Positions 25,383 through 34,284 of a stretch of 64,000 bases of DNA are shown here, one piece after another. The notes beneath the pieces are model-generated. The model made no database searches. It was not told the DNA's origin and saw nothing but the letters and a program-made list of their open reading frames with translations. The stretch is from Paenibacillus sp. Soil522. GTDB taxonomy: Bacteria > Bacillota > Bacilli > Paenibacillales > Paenibacillaceae. A program made the translations under genes and the position numbers. The stretch is taken from NCBI RefSeq assembly GCF_001428245.1, contig NZ_LMRV01000077.1:120829-184828 (forward strand), written 5' to 3'. Numbering within the stretch: position 1 is the stretch's first letter; each line of letters begins with the position of its first letter.

Positions 25383-25759
25383 TGCGATGCTTCATTTTTA
25401 TGTTTTAGTCACATGTAAATAATGAAATCGCATACATGTTATTCTTGACTAACCCATTTTCACCTATGCTGAAGGCTTGTCTTCCCGCTCTAAAGCGATT
25501 GGTATTATTTGCGGAGGGCGATAAACGGGGATTTTTAGGACAAAAATGACACATAAATCCTATTGTCAGAATAATCGGAGTAGTTTGTTTTCAAGCGTTT
25601 TCTCATTAGAGTATACGCTTTCATGCGTGACTGAAAATGACATATTTACGGATTTTCCGTTTGTCGGCTATCGTTGTATTTGTAAGCGGCAGCCAAACAA
25701 ATCCTATCGCAGAATACGAAGCTAAATCAACAATAACGAAACCGTGAAGGGGTGATGCT
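25383..25759 (+). other. Upstream region of the Lpl-type importer, no gene
   Basis: No coding frame is supported in these 377 bases. The stretch should hold the importer promoter. AGTATACGCTTTCA (25610-25623), read on the other strand, resembles a catabolite-response element (TGAAAGCGTATACT) with two departures from the consensus, so carbon catabolite control is possible but weakly supported. Confidence 0.35.
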
Positions 25760-26722
25760 ATGCAGGAGGCTAAAGGTATTGTAACGGGCAGCTTGCTTCC
25801 GGAACCGGATACGGCGAAGAGCAGAGTGTGGAGAAGAGTTGTTCAGAATTGGGAGCTTTATCTATTCATTGCACCCGCATTTTTCTACTTTCTTATCTTT
25901 TCTTACGGTCCGATGTACGGCATTCAAATTGCGTTTAAAAACTTCATACCTACAAAAGGGATTTTCGGAAGCCCTTGGGTTGGGGTCGATCATTTTGTCC
26001 GTTTCTTTAATTCCTATTACTTTTGGGACTTATTATGGAACACATTTAGTATTAGCCTGTATGAACTCGCCATCGGGTTTCCGATTCCGATTATTCTGGC
26101 ACTGGCATTCAATGAGTTGAAGGGCGGCTTCTTTAAAAGGATGGCCCAGACCGTCACTTATGCGCCGCATTTTATTTCTGTTGTCGTTATGGCGGGGATG
26201 ATCATTACGTTCTTGTCGCCTTCGACGGGGATTGTCACACACTTTATTGAATGGCTCGGCTTTGACTCGCCTGATTTCCTGACGGACCCTCAATGGTTCA
26301 AGACAATGTATGTGTTCTCGGGTGTCTGGCAAAGCGCAGGCTGGGGTACGATTATTTATTTAGCAGCGCTTTCCGGGGTAGATCCGGGTTTGCATGAAGC
26401 GGCGATTATTGATGGAGCTTCACGTTTCCAGCGTGTTCGTCACATTAACATCCCCACGCTTATCCCAACGATGACCATTCTATTGATTTTGAATATGGGA
26501 AGTCTGCTTGGGGTAGGATTTGAGAAAATACTATTGCTGCAAAACTCGTTAAACATGGAATCATCGGATGTCATTTCGACTTTCGTGTATCGTTCGGGGC
26601 TTGTGGATGCCCAGTACAGCTTCTCGACGGCGATCGGCTTGTTCAATTCCGTCATTAATGCGATTGTGTTAGTTGTTGTAAATCAGATCGTCCGGCGTAC
26701 CAATGAAAACAGCTTGTGGTAG
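25760..26722 (+). CDS. Oligosaccharide ABC transporter permease (LplB type)
   Basis: A 320-residue membrane protein of the LplB/YteP kind. The first helix, LYLFIAPAFFYFLIFSYGPMYGIQIAFKNF, is characteristic. The EAA loop is LHEAAIIDGASRFQRVRHINIPTLIPT, and the C-terminus ends FSTAIGLFNSVINAIVLVVVNQIVRRTNE. Such permeases serve importers for complex oligosaccharides, for example rhamnogalacturonan or N-glycan fragments, in Bacillales. GGGGTGAT precedes ATG 25760. It is followed after 18 bases by its partner permease and then the binding lipoprotein. Confidence 0.93.
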   Translation: MQEAKGIVTGSLLPEPDTAKSRVWRRVVQNWELYLFIAPAFFYFLIFSYGPMYGIQIAFKNFIPTKGIFGSPWVGVDHFVRFFNSYYFWDLLWNTFSISLYELAIGFPIPIILALAFNELKGGFFKRMAQTVTYAPHFISVVVMAGMIITFLSPSTGIVTHFIEWLGFDSPDFLTDPQWFKTMYVFSGVWQSAGWGTIIYLAALSGVDPGLHEAAIIDGASRFQRVRHINIPTLIPTMTILLILNMGSLLGVGFEKILLLQNSLNMESSDVISTFVYRSGLVDAQYSFSTAIGLFNSVINAIVLVVVNQIVRRTNENSLW

Positions 26723-26740
26723 GAAAAGGAGGTGTGACCG

Positions 26741-27649
26741 ATGACTTCAACCGTAAAAGAAACCGGACGGGATAAGTTATTTCTTATGTGCAACTATATT
26801 TATGTATTCCTTGCCTTTATTATTGTAGCTTATCCTGTCATTTATATGATTAGCGCTTCCATTAGCGATCCGAAGTTAGTCGGTTCCGGTGAAATGTGGC
26901 TGTGGCCGAAAGGCATTACGTTTGAAGGCTATCAGCGGGTGTTCCAGAACGCGAGTATTTGGACGGGATACGGCAACACCATTCTCTATACGGTGGTAGG
27001 AACAGCGGTCAATTTATTTGTTACGCTGCCTGCGGCCTATGCGCTAAGCCGTAAAGATTTTGTAGGACGCAACTTTTTTATGGGCATGTTCATGGTCACC
27101 ATGTTTTTCGGCGGCGGCCTTGTGCCAAGCTATTTGCTCGTCAAAGAGTTAGGGATGATCGACTCGATGTGGGCGATTGTGATCCCTTCAGCCGCATCGA
27201 TCTGGAACATCATTGTATCCCGCACGTTCTTTCAATCTTCGATTCCGAAAGAGCTGCAAGAGGCTGCGCAGATTGACGGGTGCACGAATATGCGGCTGTT
27301 CATCAAAATCATTTTGCCGTTATCGATGCCGATTATTGCGGTTATGGCTTTGTTCTACGGGGTGGGCAACTGGAACAGCTACTTCTCGGCACTCATCTAT
27401 TTGAACGATGCCGCGAAGTACCCTCTGCAGCTTGTCCTGCGTCAAATTCTTGTCCTGCAGGAGATGTCGGCCCAGGGCGGGGCCGCAATGGATGCTTCAA
27501 CGGCGTCGGCCCTCAACAACAAGGCAGAAATCGCCGCGCTGGTCAAATACGCCGTTATTATCGTAGCGACTGCGCCGATTATCGCCATTTATCCGTTCCT
27601 TCAGCGTTACTTTGTGCAAGGTGTCATGATTGGTTCCGTTAAGGGCTGA
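26741..27649 (+). CDS. Oligosaccharide ABC transporter permease (YtcP/LplC type)
   Basis: A 302-residue membrane protein with six helices; the first is YIYVFLAFIIVAYPVIYMIS. The EAA loop reads LQEAAQIDGCTNMRLFIKIILPLSMPI, and the end is YFVQGVMIGSVKG, typical of YtcP-type permeases. AAAAGGAGG gives a strong ribosome site before ATG 26741. It forms the channel with the LplB-type partner directly upstream. Confidence 0.93.
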   Translation: MTSTVKETGRDKLFLMCNYIYVFLAFIIVAYPVIYMISASISDPKLVGSGEMWLWPKGITFEGYQRVFQNASIWTGYGNTILYTVVGTAVNLFVTLPAAYALSRKDFVGRNFFMGMFMVTMFFGGGLVPSYLLVKELGMIDSMWAIVIPSAASIWNIIVSRTFFQSSIPKELQEAAQIDGCTNMRLFIKIILPLSMPIIAVMALFYGVGNWNSYFSALIYLNDAAKYPLQLVLRQILVLQEMSAQGGAAMDASTASALNNKAEIAALVKYAVIIVATAPIIAIYPFLQRYFVQGVMIGSVKG

Positions 27650-27690
27650 TCTTGCTCATAAATGATATTAAAAAGGGAGAGGGTTTTTGG

Positions 27691-29310
27691 ATGAAAAAGC
27701 TTCATAAAGCATCATCGCTTCTGCTCAGTCTCACGCTGCTCATCTCAGTAGTAACGGCATGCGGCTCACCGAACGATGAAGGTAAGACGAATGGCAGCAA
27801 TGCCAATGCCGCATCCGGGACGTCGACATCCAATGAGTCTAAAGGGGTCAGCAAAGAAGGGTATCCGATTGTCAGCGAGCCGCTTACGCTCAAGATGATG
27901 TCACAGGATGTCGGCGTTGCCGATTGGAACAAAATGCCTGTCCTGCAAGAGATGGAAAAATTAACGGGCATTAAGCTTCAATTCCAGAACGCCCCGCTCG
28001 ACAGCTTTGCAACGAAGAAAAATCTTGTATTCGCCAGCGGAGATTTGCCGGATATGTTCTATGCAGCAGATCTGAAACCGGCAGAACAAGTTACTTACGG
28101 TTCTCAAGGCGTTCTTATTCCTCTTGAAAAATACATTGATGAAGGCTATGCGCCGAATATCAAGAAAATTTTTGACGATCATCCGGATATCCGCAAGTCG
28201 TTCACAACGCCGGACGGTCACATTTATGCGCTGCCGAACGTCGATTTGGCGGCAGTATGGTACCGCGGACCGATGTGGTATAACGGCAAGTTTTTGAAAT
28301 CGCTCGGGGCGGCAGAGCCTAAGACGACAGAAGAACTGTACGCTTATCTGAAGCGCGTTAAGGATGAAGATGCGAACGGTAACGGGAAGAAGGATGAAAT
28401 TCCGCTTACCTCCGTTAAACTGGATGATTTGCGGATGTACTTCCTTGGCTTCTGGGGCATTTACGATGAGGTCATCTATGCCGATAAGGAAGGCAAAGTG
28501 CATTACACGCCTCAAGAAGAGGGATACAAAGGATATTTGACATTCCTGAACCGTCTCTGGAAAGACGAGCTGCTTGACCATGAGACATTCTCGCAAACGG
28601 ACGAACAGAAGAAGGCGAAAGGGAAAAACAATCAAATCGCTGTGTTCAATGACTATTTCCCTTACTTTACGCTAGGCGGCGAACCAAGCGGAGACAATCC
28701 GTTGATGACGCCTGTGAAGAGTGAAATTGCCGGCTCCCCGGTCTATGGCAAGCATCCCGGCATTTCTGCAAACGGCACTTTCGCCATCACGAGCAGCAAC
28801 CCGTCTCCGGAAGCTACGATGCGTTGGGTAGATTACCTGTACAGCTATGAAGGGGCTACTTTGTTCAATCAAGGTCCGGAGAATCTGCTTTGGAAATATA
28901 AAAACAAAGAAACGCACGAGAAAGAATGGCTTCCCGTTCCGGGCGGCGGCGACCGCGAAGAATACCGCGGAACGATCACGCCGAACTACGGCATCCTGAC
29001 GCCGGGCATGAACTCAAGCGAGCTTGCCGTAGGACTTCGCAGCGATTTCGACTTATGGATCGATAAGCAAAACGCAGAAAAGCTGACGCCGATCGGCAAA
29101 GCTCCGTTCCCTAACGTTTACTTGACAAATGAAGAGCAAACGGAGGCTTCTGCTTTGTTGTCCGATCTGAACACGTACGTGCAGCAGATGGAAGCGAAGT
29201 TCGTAACCGGTCAGGAATCGCTTTCCAATTGGGACAAGTACCTGGATCAAATTAAAAAAATGGGCGGCGACCGTATCGCTGAGCTTTATCAAAGCGCATA
29301 CGACAGATAA
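27691..29310 (+). CDS. Oligosaccharide-binding lipoprotein (LplA/YtcQ type)
   Basis: A 539-residue lipoprotein with signal MKKLHKASSLLLSLTLLISV and lipobox VTAC (Cys about residue 24), followed by a Ser/Thr/Asn-rich linker. The mature part is a large family-1 solute-binding domain of the LplA/YtcQ kind (LTLKMMSQDVGVADWNKMPVLQEMEKLTGIKLQF; FASGDLPDMFYAADLKP; ALPNVDLAAVWYRGPMWYNGKFL), also with a DEDANGNGKKDEIPLT calcium-site-like loop. ATG 27691 is chosen because AAGGGAGAGGG sits just upstream; the in-frame start at 27652 would put a non-signal sequence ahead of the lipoprotein signal. It supplies substrate to the two permeases upstream. Confidence 0.93.
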   Translation: MKKLHKASSLLLSLTLLISVVTACGSPNDEGKTNGSNANAASGTSTSNESKGVSKEGYPIVSEPLTLKMMSQDVGVADWNKMPVLQEMEKLTGIKLQFQNAPLDSFATKKNLVFASGDLPDMFYAADLKPAEQVTYGSQGVLIPLEKYIDEGYAPNIKKIFDDHPDIRKSFTTPDGHIYALPNVDLAAVWYRGPMWYNGKFLKSLGAAEPKTTEELYAYLKRVKDEDANGNGKKDEIPLTSVKLDDLRMYFLGFWGIYDEVIYADKEGKVHYTPQEEGYKGYLTFLNRLWKDELLDHETFSQTDEQKKAKGKNNQIAVFNDYFPYFTLGGEPSGDNPLMTPVKSEIAGSPVYGKHPGISANGTFAITSSNPSPEATMRWVDYLYSYEGATLFNQGPENLLWKYKNKETHEKEWLPVPGGGDREEYRGTITPNYGILTPGMNSSELAVGLRSDFDLWIDKQNAEKLTPIGKAPFPNVYLTNEEQTEASALLSDLNTYVQQMEAKFVTGQESLSNWDKYLDQIKKMGGDRIAELYQSAYDR

Positions 29311-29354
29311 AACACAGAAGAATAGACCAGTCCATGCATGAAGCAAGAAGCGAG

Positions 29355-29390
29355 AAAAACCCGGTCATGCGTAAGCGTGACCGGGTTTTT
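29355..29390. terminator. Bidirectional terminator between convergent genes
   Basis: AAAAACCCGGTCA (29355-29367) and TGACCGGGTTTTT (29378-29390) form a 13-pair perfect stem with A and T runs on both sides, so it can stop the binding-protein gene on the plus strand and the regulator gene on the minus strand. Confidence 0.95.
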
Positions 29391-29402
29391 GTCCATCTTC
29401 TG

Positions 29403-31703
29403 TTATTCGTCATCCGGATCGGACACGGACCCGGCCTGCTCGTTCTCTCCGTACAGCTTGCGGTATTGACCGGGCGTATAGCCGGTTTCCTTCTTGAACT
29501 TCCGGATAAAGTTAGGCGTATCCAGATAACCGACCTGGATAATGATGTCTTTTAGCGGAGCGTTCGTCGTTTTTAATTGGCGCATAACCTCGTCCAGCCT
29601 TTTTTGCCAAATATACTGGATGAAGTTGAAGCCCATCTTTTCCTTGAATGACCGGCTGACATGCGAAGGCGAAATAGCAAACTCGAAAGCTATCGTCTCC
29701 AGACTGAGCGTATGGTCCATGTAATGATCGTCGATATAGGACACAATCCGGTCGATCTGAGATTGCTCTTCTTTCTGATTGTTGCGCTCCACTTGATTGC
29801 AGATTCGGGAGGCGAGATTCAGGAAGCCGCTCTCCAGTTCATCCAATGAATGGGTATATATCATATTCGGGGCAATTTCCTGTATCAAATTATGAATACC
29901 GAGCTCGGATGCCGTTTTCAGCATCGTATTTAGAATGTCAAAGCATATACAGCGTTTGAGCAGCGCAGAGAGCTCGGATGATTGCAGGCTGCGGAGTGAC
30001 TGACTGATCATTTGTGCAGCTACGTCATAGCTTCCCAGCTTCAGACTTTGAGAGAGCTTCATCAGCGAATTGTTCGGGATCCAGAACGTGTGATCCGGCG
30101 TATAGTGCAGCTTCTCGAAATAAGTGACGGTGCCAAGGCCGCTGGATGCCCGCAGTTCGAATGCGGAGCAAGCTTCGATAAATGATTGATTCAGCTGATC
30201 CGGATTGGAATAACAGGTTCCTACGCCAATCGCGGGAGTGACATCGAATGTCTCCAGCAGGCTGCTGTGCACCGCTTCGACAATATGGCGAATAGGCGTG
30301 AATTCCTGCTCCGCTTGATTCATATTGAAGCTGATAATAAGCGCCAGCTGATCCAGTTGAGGAAGCTCTACGCCATAGGCATGAGCAGCCAGTTCCGGGA
30401 ATTCGATCTGGGCAAGCAGCCCGATCATTTCCTGCCGCTCCTGCCGCTCGTTCTGCGTATCCTCTATTTCGCCCCAGCCGATCACGATAACAAAGTGATG
30501 AGTCCGGTTGAAATGTAGATCGAAGGCTTCCTGAAGCTCCGGCGTAAGACTTTGCGCATTCCCGTATTTGAGCAGCATGGACAGAAAATGATTGCGGGCG
30601 TATGGCTCTTGGAGGTCCACACGCGAGCTGTATTCCTGCAGCGCTGTCCGGATTCGGTCAAGCTCGTTGCCGGTTGCGGCCGATTCGTCCGCCGGACGGT
30701 TCGGCTTGGATTTGGAATTTGCAAACTCCAAAAGCGTAGAGATCGGCTGGTATTGCATTCTGGCAAGCACGAGAGCAATCGCGGCTCCAACTAAAACGAC
30801 GATGATGAACAGCATGACGATGAAGCTGCGAACATGCACGACGCTGCTGAAAAATTGCGAGCTCGGCATGACGGTGACATATGTCCACCCGTTATTCTCC
30901 GACGTTACGGATACGATCGAGTGCGGCTTGCCATCTAAAATTTTATCGTGAATGCCGGGAGAGAGACCGAACAAGGATTTGGCCTCCTCATTCGTTAAGG
31001 CTTCGCCTTGCCGGTTGTCTACAAGAATTTGGCCCTTGTTATCAAGAATATAAGTCAAGCCTTGATAATTGCCCAGAACCGAATCGATTAAACTCGTAAG
31101 CTCGGATTCCTTGATCAGATACATGACCGTTCCGTGCGGGTTAGGGCTGAATGGTGTGATGGGAACAAGATACGCAAGCATCGAATCCTGCAGATAAGAA
31201 TTACGGATGACGGTATCGGCCGGACGCATCGTTGGAAACTTGACATTGTTTAAATCCTGGAAAATGGTTTCTTTATTCCAGCTTTGGAAGCTGAAGGTGT
31301 CCGTGAATACGTCGAGGCTCGACAGCCCTTTCGCAGAGTAAATTTTCTCATCCTTGTGAAGATACAAGAACATTTCGCCAATGATAGAGCTTGTCGCCTT
31401 ATACTGATCCAGCGCTTGAATGGCTTCCCCGCTGTAGTAAGGATCATGTATCCGATAGGGAGTGAGCCTCTTGTCATAAGATACGCGGGATGCAATTTCG
31501 CCGAGCTCTTTCATCCTGCCGTCGATAATTACTTTGGTTTGCGTTAATTGATTGAGACGGGATTGTTCAATTTCGGAACGGAGATTGGTGACGGCGTTTT
31601 GGTAGATAAATAGAGTCATCAGCACTAAAGGGATTAGTAAAATGAACAAGTAAGACCAGATGTATTTTAAAAATAGTTTGGATTTAAAGTAGTTCCATTT
31701 CAT
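29403..31703 (-). CDS. Membrane-anchored AraC family regulator with sensor domain
   Basis: The 766-residue protein has an N-terminal membrane helix (YIWSYLFILLIPLVLMTLFIY, about residues 14-34), an extracellular Cache-like region to about 290, a second helix (SFIVMLFIIVVLVGAAIALVLA, about 292-313), a long cytoplasmic linker, and a C-terminal AraC double helix-turn-helix (LSLETIAFEFAISPSHVSRSF and DIIIQVGYLDTPNFIRKF). Proteins of this build (YesS-like) are one-component sugar sensors that bind DNA while embedded in the membrane. It converges on the LplABC-type importer and is divergent from the fucosidase cassette, so it plausibly controls both. A ribosome site AGGAGGCAG lies before ATG 31703 on the minus strand. 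Confidence 0.92.
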   Translation of the reverse strand: MKWNYFKSKLFLKYIWSYLFILLIPLVLMTLFIYQNAVTNLRSEIEQSRLNQLTQTKVIIDGRMKELGEIASRVSYDKRLTPYRIHDPYYSGEAIQALDQYKATSSIIGEMFLYLHKDEKIYSAKGLSSLDVFTDTFSFQSWNKETIFQDLNNVKFPTMRPADTVIRNSYLQDSMLAYLVPITPFSPNPHGTVMYLIKESELTSLIDSVLGNYQGLTYILDNKGQILVDNRQGEALTNEEAKSLFGLSPGIHDKILDGKPHSIVSVTSENNGWTYVTVMPSSQFFSSVVHVRSFIVMLFIIVVLVGAAIALVLARMQYQPISTLLEFANSKSKPNRPADESAATGNELDRIRTALQEYSSRVDLQEPYARNHFLSMLLKYGNAQSLTPELQEAFDLHFNRTHHFVIVIGWGEIEDTQNERQERQEMIGLLAQIEFPELAAHAYGVELPQLDQLALIISFNMNQAEQEFTPIRHIVEAVHSSLLETFDVTPAIGVGTCYSNPDQLNQSFIEACSAFELRASSGLGTVTYFEKLHYTPDHTFWIPNNSLMKLSQSLKLGSYDVAAQMISQSLRSLQSSELSALLKRCICFDILNTMLKTASELGIHNLIQEIAPNMIYTHSLDELESGFLNLASRICNQVERNNQKEEQSQIDRIVSYIDDHYMDHTLSLETIAFEFAISPSHVSRSFKEKMGFNFIQYIWQKRLDEVMRQLKTTNAPLKDIIIQVGYLDTPNFIRKFKKETGYTPGQYRKLYGENEQAGSVSDPDDE

Positions 31704-31853
31704 TAATTCTGCCTCCTGTTATCTACCAACCCGTTTAGTTGATTCTTATCATACCAACAAATTTACAATTTGGACATAGAGAGGTACAAGACCAAAAATG
31801 TTCAGATAGCGGTAGATCTATTCCGGATCAAGGAACTGAGAGGGGAAATAAAT

Positions 31854-33140
31854 ATGCAAATATGGTTCGAGGAAGCTAAGCTCGGAATATTTATTCATTA
31901 TGGCATTTATGCCGTGGATGGTGTTGCCGAGTCGTGGTCGTTCTATAACGGGAGAATGTCCTACGAGGAGTACATGAAACAATTGGAGGGCTTCACGGCA
32001 GCGAAATTCGATGCGGACAAATGGGTGGATCTGATCGAGCAGTCAGGGGCAAAATACGCCGTTCTTACGACGAAGCATCATGACGGGGTAGCCCTGTGGG
32101 ATACAAAGTACAGCGACTTAAACGTTGTGAAGAAGACGCCGGCAGAGCGGGATCTAATTAAAGAATATGCGGAAGCCGTTACAGAAAGAGGAATTCGCCT
32201 CGGGATGTACTATTCATTAATTGACTGGTCTCATCCCGATTATCCAAGTGTTTATGAAGGCGGTAAGGTGCCGGATGATTTGAGCAAAGTGAACAGATTT
32301 TCAAGCCCTGCGGACGGCATTCAGGATGAGGAGAAATGGAAAAGGTTTCTGCTGTTTAACAACAATCAGCTGCGGGAGATTCTAGAAAACTATGGGAAGG
32401 TTGATCTGCTCTGGTTCGACGGAGATTGGGAGAGAAGCGCCGAGCAGTGGAATTTGCCCGCGTTCAAGCAGTACCTGCAATCCTTCAACCCGGATATTAT
32501 TATCAACTCGCGTCTGCAGGGTCATGGGGATTACAAGACACCGGAGCAAGGGATTCCGATTACGCGTCCGGAGGGACCATGGGAGTTCTGCACCACCATT
32601 AACAGCTCTTGGGGTTATGTCGGGACGGATGACAAGTATAAGTCATTGAACCAGATTATCCGAATGTTCTGTGACTGCATTACCTTGGGAGGCAACATGC
32701 TGCTCGATATCGGGCCTATGGAAGACGGAACGATTGATAAGAGACAAGAAGACATTTTGCTAGGACTAGGCGAATGGATCCGCACGCATGAAGAAGCGGT
32801 GTTTGGGACAGAGGAAGGCATTATGACCCGTTATTATTTAGGAGGCAGCACCGTTTCGAAGGATAAAAAGACGTTGTACCTCTTTGTGTATGATGACCCG
32901 AAAGAGAATGTATGTCTGAAAGGATTATCCAATCCTGTTAAAAAAATTACGGTGCTGCATTCCGGCAAGGAGCTTACGCATGAAATTCACGGCGGAGTGC
33001 CGTGGTTCAACATTCCCGGAACGACATGGATTCATATGACACCGGAAGATACGCATAAGCAAGTGACCGTCCTTAAGCTGGAGTTTGACGAGGAGCTGGA
33101 TATGTACGGAGGTTCCGGCGCTGTTGTCACACATAACTAG
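31854..33140 (+). CDS. Alpha-L-fucosidase (GH29)
   Basis: This 428-residue enzyme matches GH29 retaining alpha-L-fucosidases: WFEEAKLGIFIHYGIYAVDG at the start, AKYAVLTTKHHDGVALWDT, IRLGMYYSLIDWSHPDY and the nucleophile Asp189 in VDLLWFDGDW. Further on, SWGYVG and GGNMLLDIGPMEDG are also family marks. It removes terminal L-fucose from oligosaccharides. There is no signal peptide, so it acts on imported material. ATG 31854 follows AGAGGGGA; an earlier in-frame start at 31770 has no ribosome site and adds sequence not seen in the family. It is the first gene of a four-gene cassette with a CBM9-like, a transglutaminase-fold and a GH18 protein. Confidence 0.94.
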   Translation: MQIWFEEAKLGIFIHYGIYAVDGVAESWSFYNGRMSYEEYMKQLEGFTAAKFDADKWVDLIEQSGAKYAVLTTKHHDGVALWDTKYSDLNVVKKTPAERDLIKEYAEAVTERGIRLGMYYSLIDWSHPDYPSVYEGGKVPDDLSKVNRFSSPADGIQDEEKWKRFLLFNNNQLREILENYGKVDLLWFDGDWERSAEQWNLPAFKQYLQSFNPDIIINSRLQGHGDYKTPEQGIPITRPEGPWEFCTTINSSWGYVGTDDKYKSLNQIIRMFCDCITLGGNMLLDIGPMEDGTIDKRQEDILLGLGEWIRTHEEAVFGTEEGIMTRYYLGGSTVSKDKKTLYLFVYDDPKENVCLKGLSNPVKKITVLHSGKELTHEIHGGVPWFNIPGTTWIHMTPEDTHKQVTVLKLEFDEELDMYGGSGAVVTHN

Positions 33141-33252
33141 TAACCCGTTGCGGCCTCCCGCATCGCAATGGACAACTTGCGCCGCTTCTGGGGCGAATGT
33201 TCACTTTAAGCGAATTTTATTGAATAATGCAGTTATGACCGGAGGGGATAAC

Positions 33253-34278
33253 ATGAATTTAAGCGGAGTGCCGGAGCCGAAGCTCGAATATGCTCCCAAA
33301 CATTATATATGCCGGCGCGCGACGGAGAAGCTTGTTCTCGATGGGCGGGTTGATAAGCCGTTCTGGGCAGCGGCGGATTGGACGGACGATTTCGTCGATA
33401 TCGAAGGCGACCTTCGTCCGAAGCCCGCGAAGCAGACCCGCGTCAAAATGCTGTGGGACGAACATTATTTTTATTTTGCGGCGGAATTGATTGAGGATCA
33501 GATTTGGGCGACGTTGACGGAACGGGATTCTATTATTTTCTATGATAATGATTTTGAAATTTTTATCGATCCCGACGGAGATTCCCATCACTATTACGAG
33601 TTCGAAATCAATGCGCTGAACACCGTTTGGGATCTGCTGCTCATTAAACCCTACCGGGACGGAGGCCCTCCGGTTAACGGCTGGGATATTAGCGGGCTTC
33701 AGACGGAGGTGCATATCGACGGCGAGCTGAACCGGCCGGGCGCGGCGAATCGGAAGTGGAGCATGGAGGCGGCAATGCCGTGGAAGAGCCTGCGAGAGTG
33801 CGCGGCTGAGGGCCGTCCCCCGGCGAAGGGGGAGTTTTGGCGCGTTAATTTCTCGCGCGTCGAATGGCGGGTAGAGGTGCAGGGCGGCGAATACCGCAAG
33901 GTTATCAACCCGGATACGGGAAAATCATATCCGGAAGACAACTGGGTGTGGTCTCCGATGGGGCTGATCAATATGCATTATCCGGAGCTATGGGGCTATG
34001 TTGTGTTCGCTGATGAAGACGGCCCGGAATCGTTCGAGCAGCCGCCGGATGAACGCATAAAGTGGGAGCTGCGCAAGCTCTATTACCGTGAGCGCAATTT
34101 CTTCGCTAGTCACGGTGCATTTACCGGCGATGTGAAATTGTTAATGTATGATGACGAGCATTGGAGCATTACACCAGTGATTGAGACGACCCGCACCCTA
34201 TTTCAAATTTCAGCGCCGTCATCGGATGGGAAGTCCAACTTCTGCATCAGAGAAGACGGGAAGCTATGGAAGGAGTGA
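33253..34278 (+). CDS. CBM9-like carbohydrate-binding protein
   Basis: The 341-residue protein is dominated by a CBM9-like (DOMON-type) beta-sandwich: KLVLDGRVDKPFWAAADWTDDFVDIEG, TRVKMLWDEHYFYFAAELIED, FYDNDFEIFIDPDGDSHHYYEFEINALNTVWDLLL, WSMEAAMPWKSL, FWRVNFSRVEW and a final NWVWSPMGLINMHYPELWGYV (about residues 20-258). These are the standard blocks of the CBM9-like family often seen in sugar-processing operons. The last 80 residues are unassigned. No signal peptide. ATG 33253 is preceded by GGAGGGG at good spacing; 112 bases lie between it and the fucosidase stop. The function may be binding of a reducing-end sugar; an enzymatic role is not known. Confidence 0.85.
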   Translation: MNLSGVPEPKLEYAPKHYICRRATEKLVLDGRVDKPFWAAADWTDDFVDIEGDLRPKPAKQTRVKMLWDEHYFYFAAELIEDQIWATLTERDSIIFYDNDFEIFIDPDGDSHHYYEFEINALNTVWDLLLIKPYRDGGPPVNGWDISGLQTEVHIDGELNRPGAANRKWSMEAAMPWKSLRECAAEGRPPAKGEFWRVNFSRVEWRVEVQGGEYRKVINPDTGKSYPEDNWVWSPMGLINMHYPELWGYVVFADEDGPESFEQPPDERIKWELRKLYYRERNFFASHGAFTGDVKLLMYDDEHWSITPVIETTRTLFQISAPSSDGKSNFCIREDGKLWKE

Positions 34279-34284
34279 ATACGA

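Noticed and set aside
25610..25623. Firm call of a CcpA (cre) site upstream of the second importer
   Set aside because: Two departures from the consensus and no mapped promoter; kept only as a remark in the intergenic entry.
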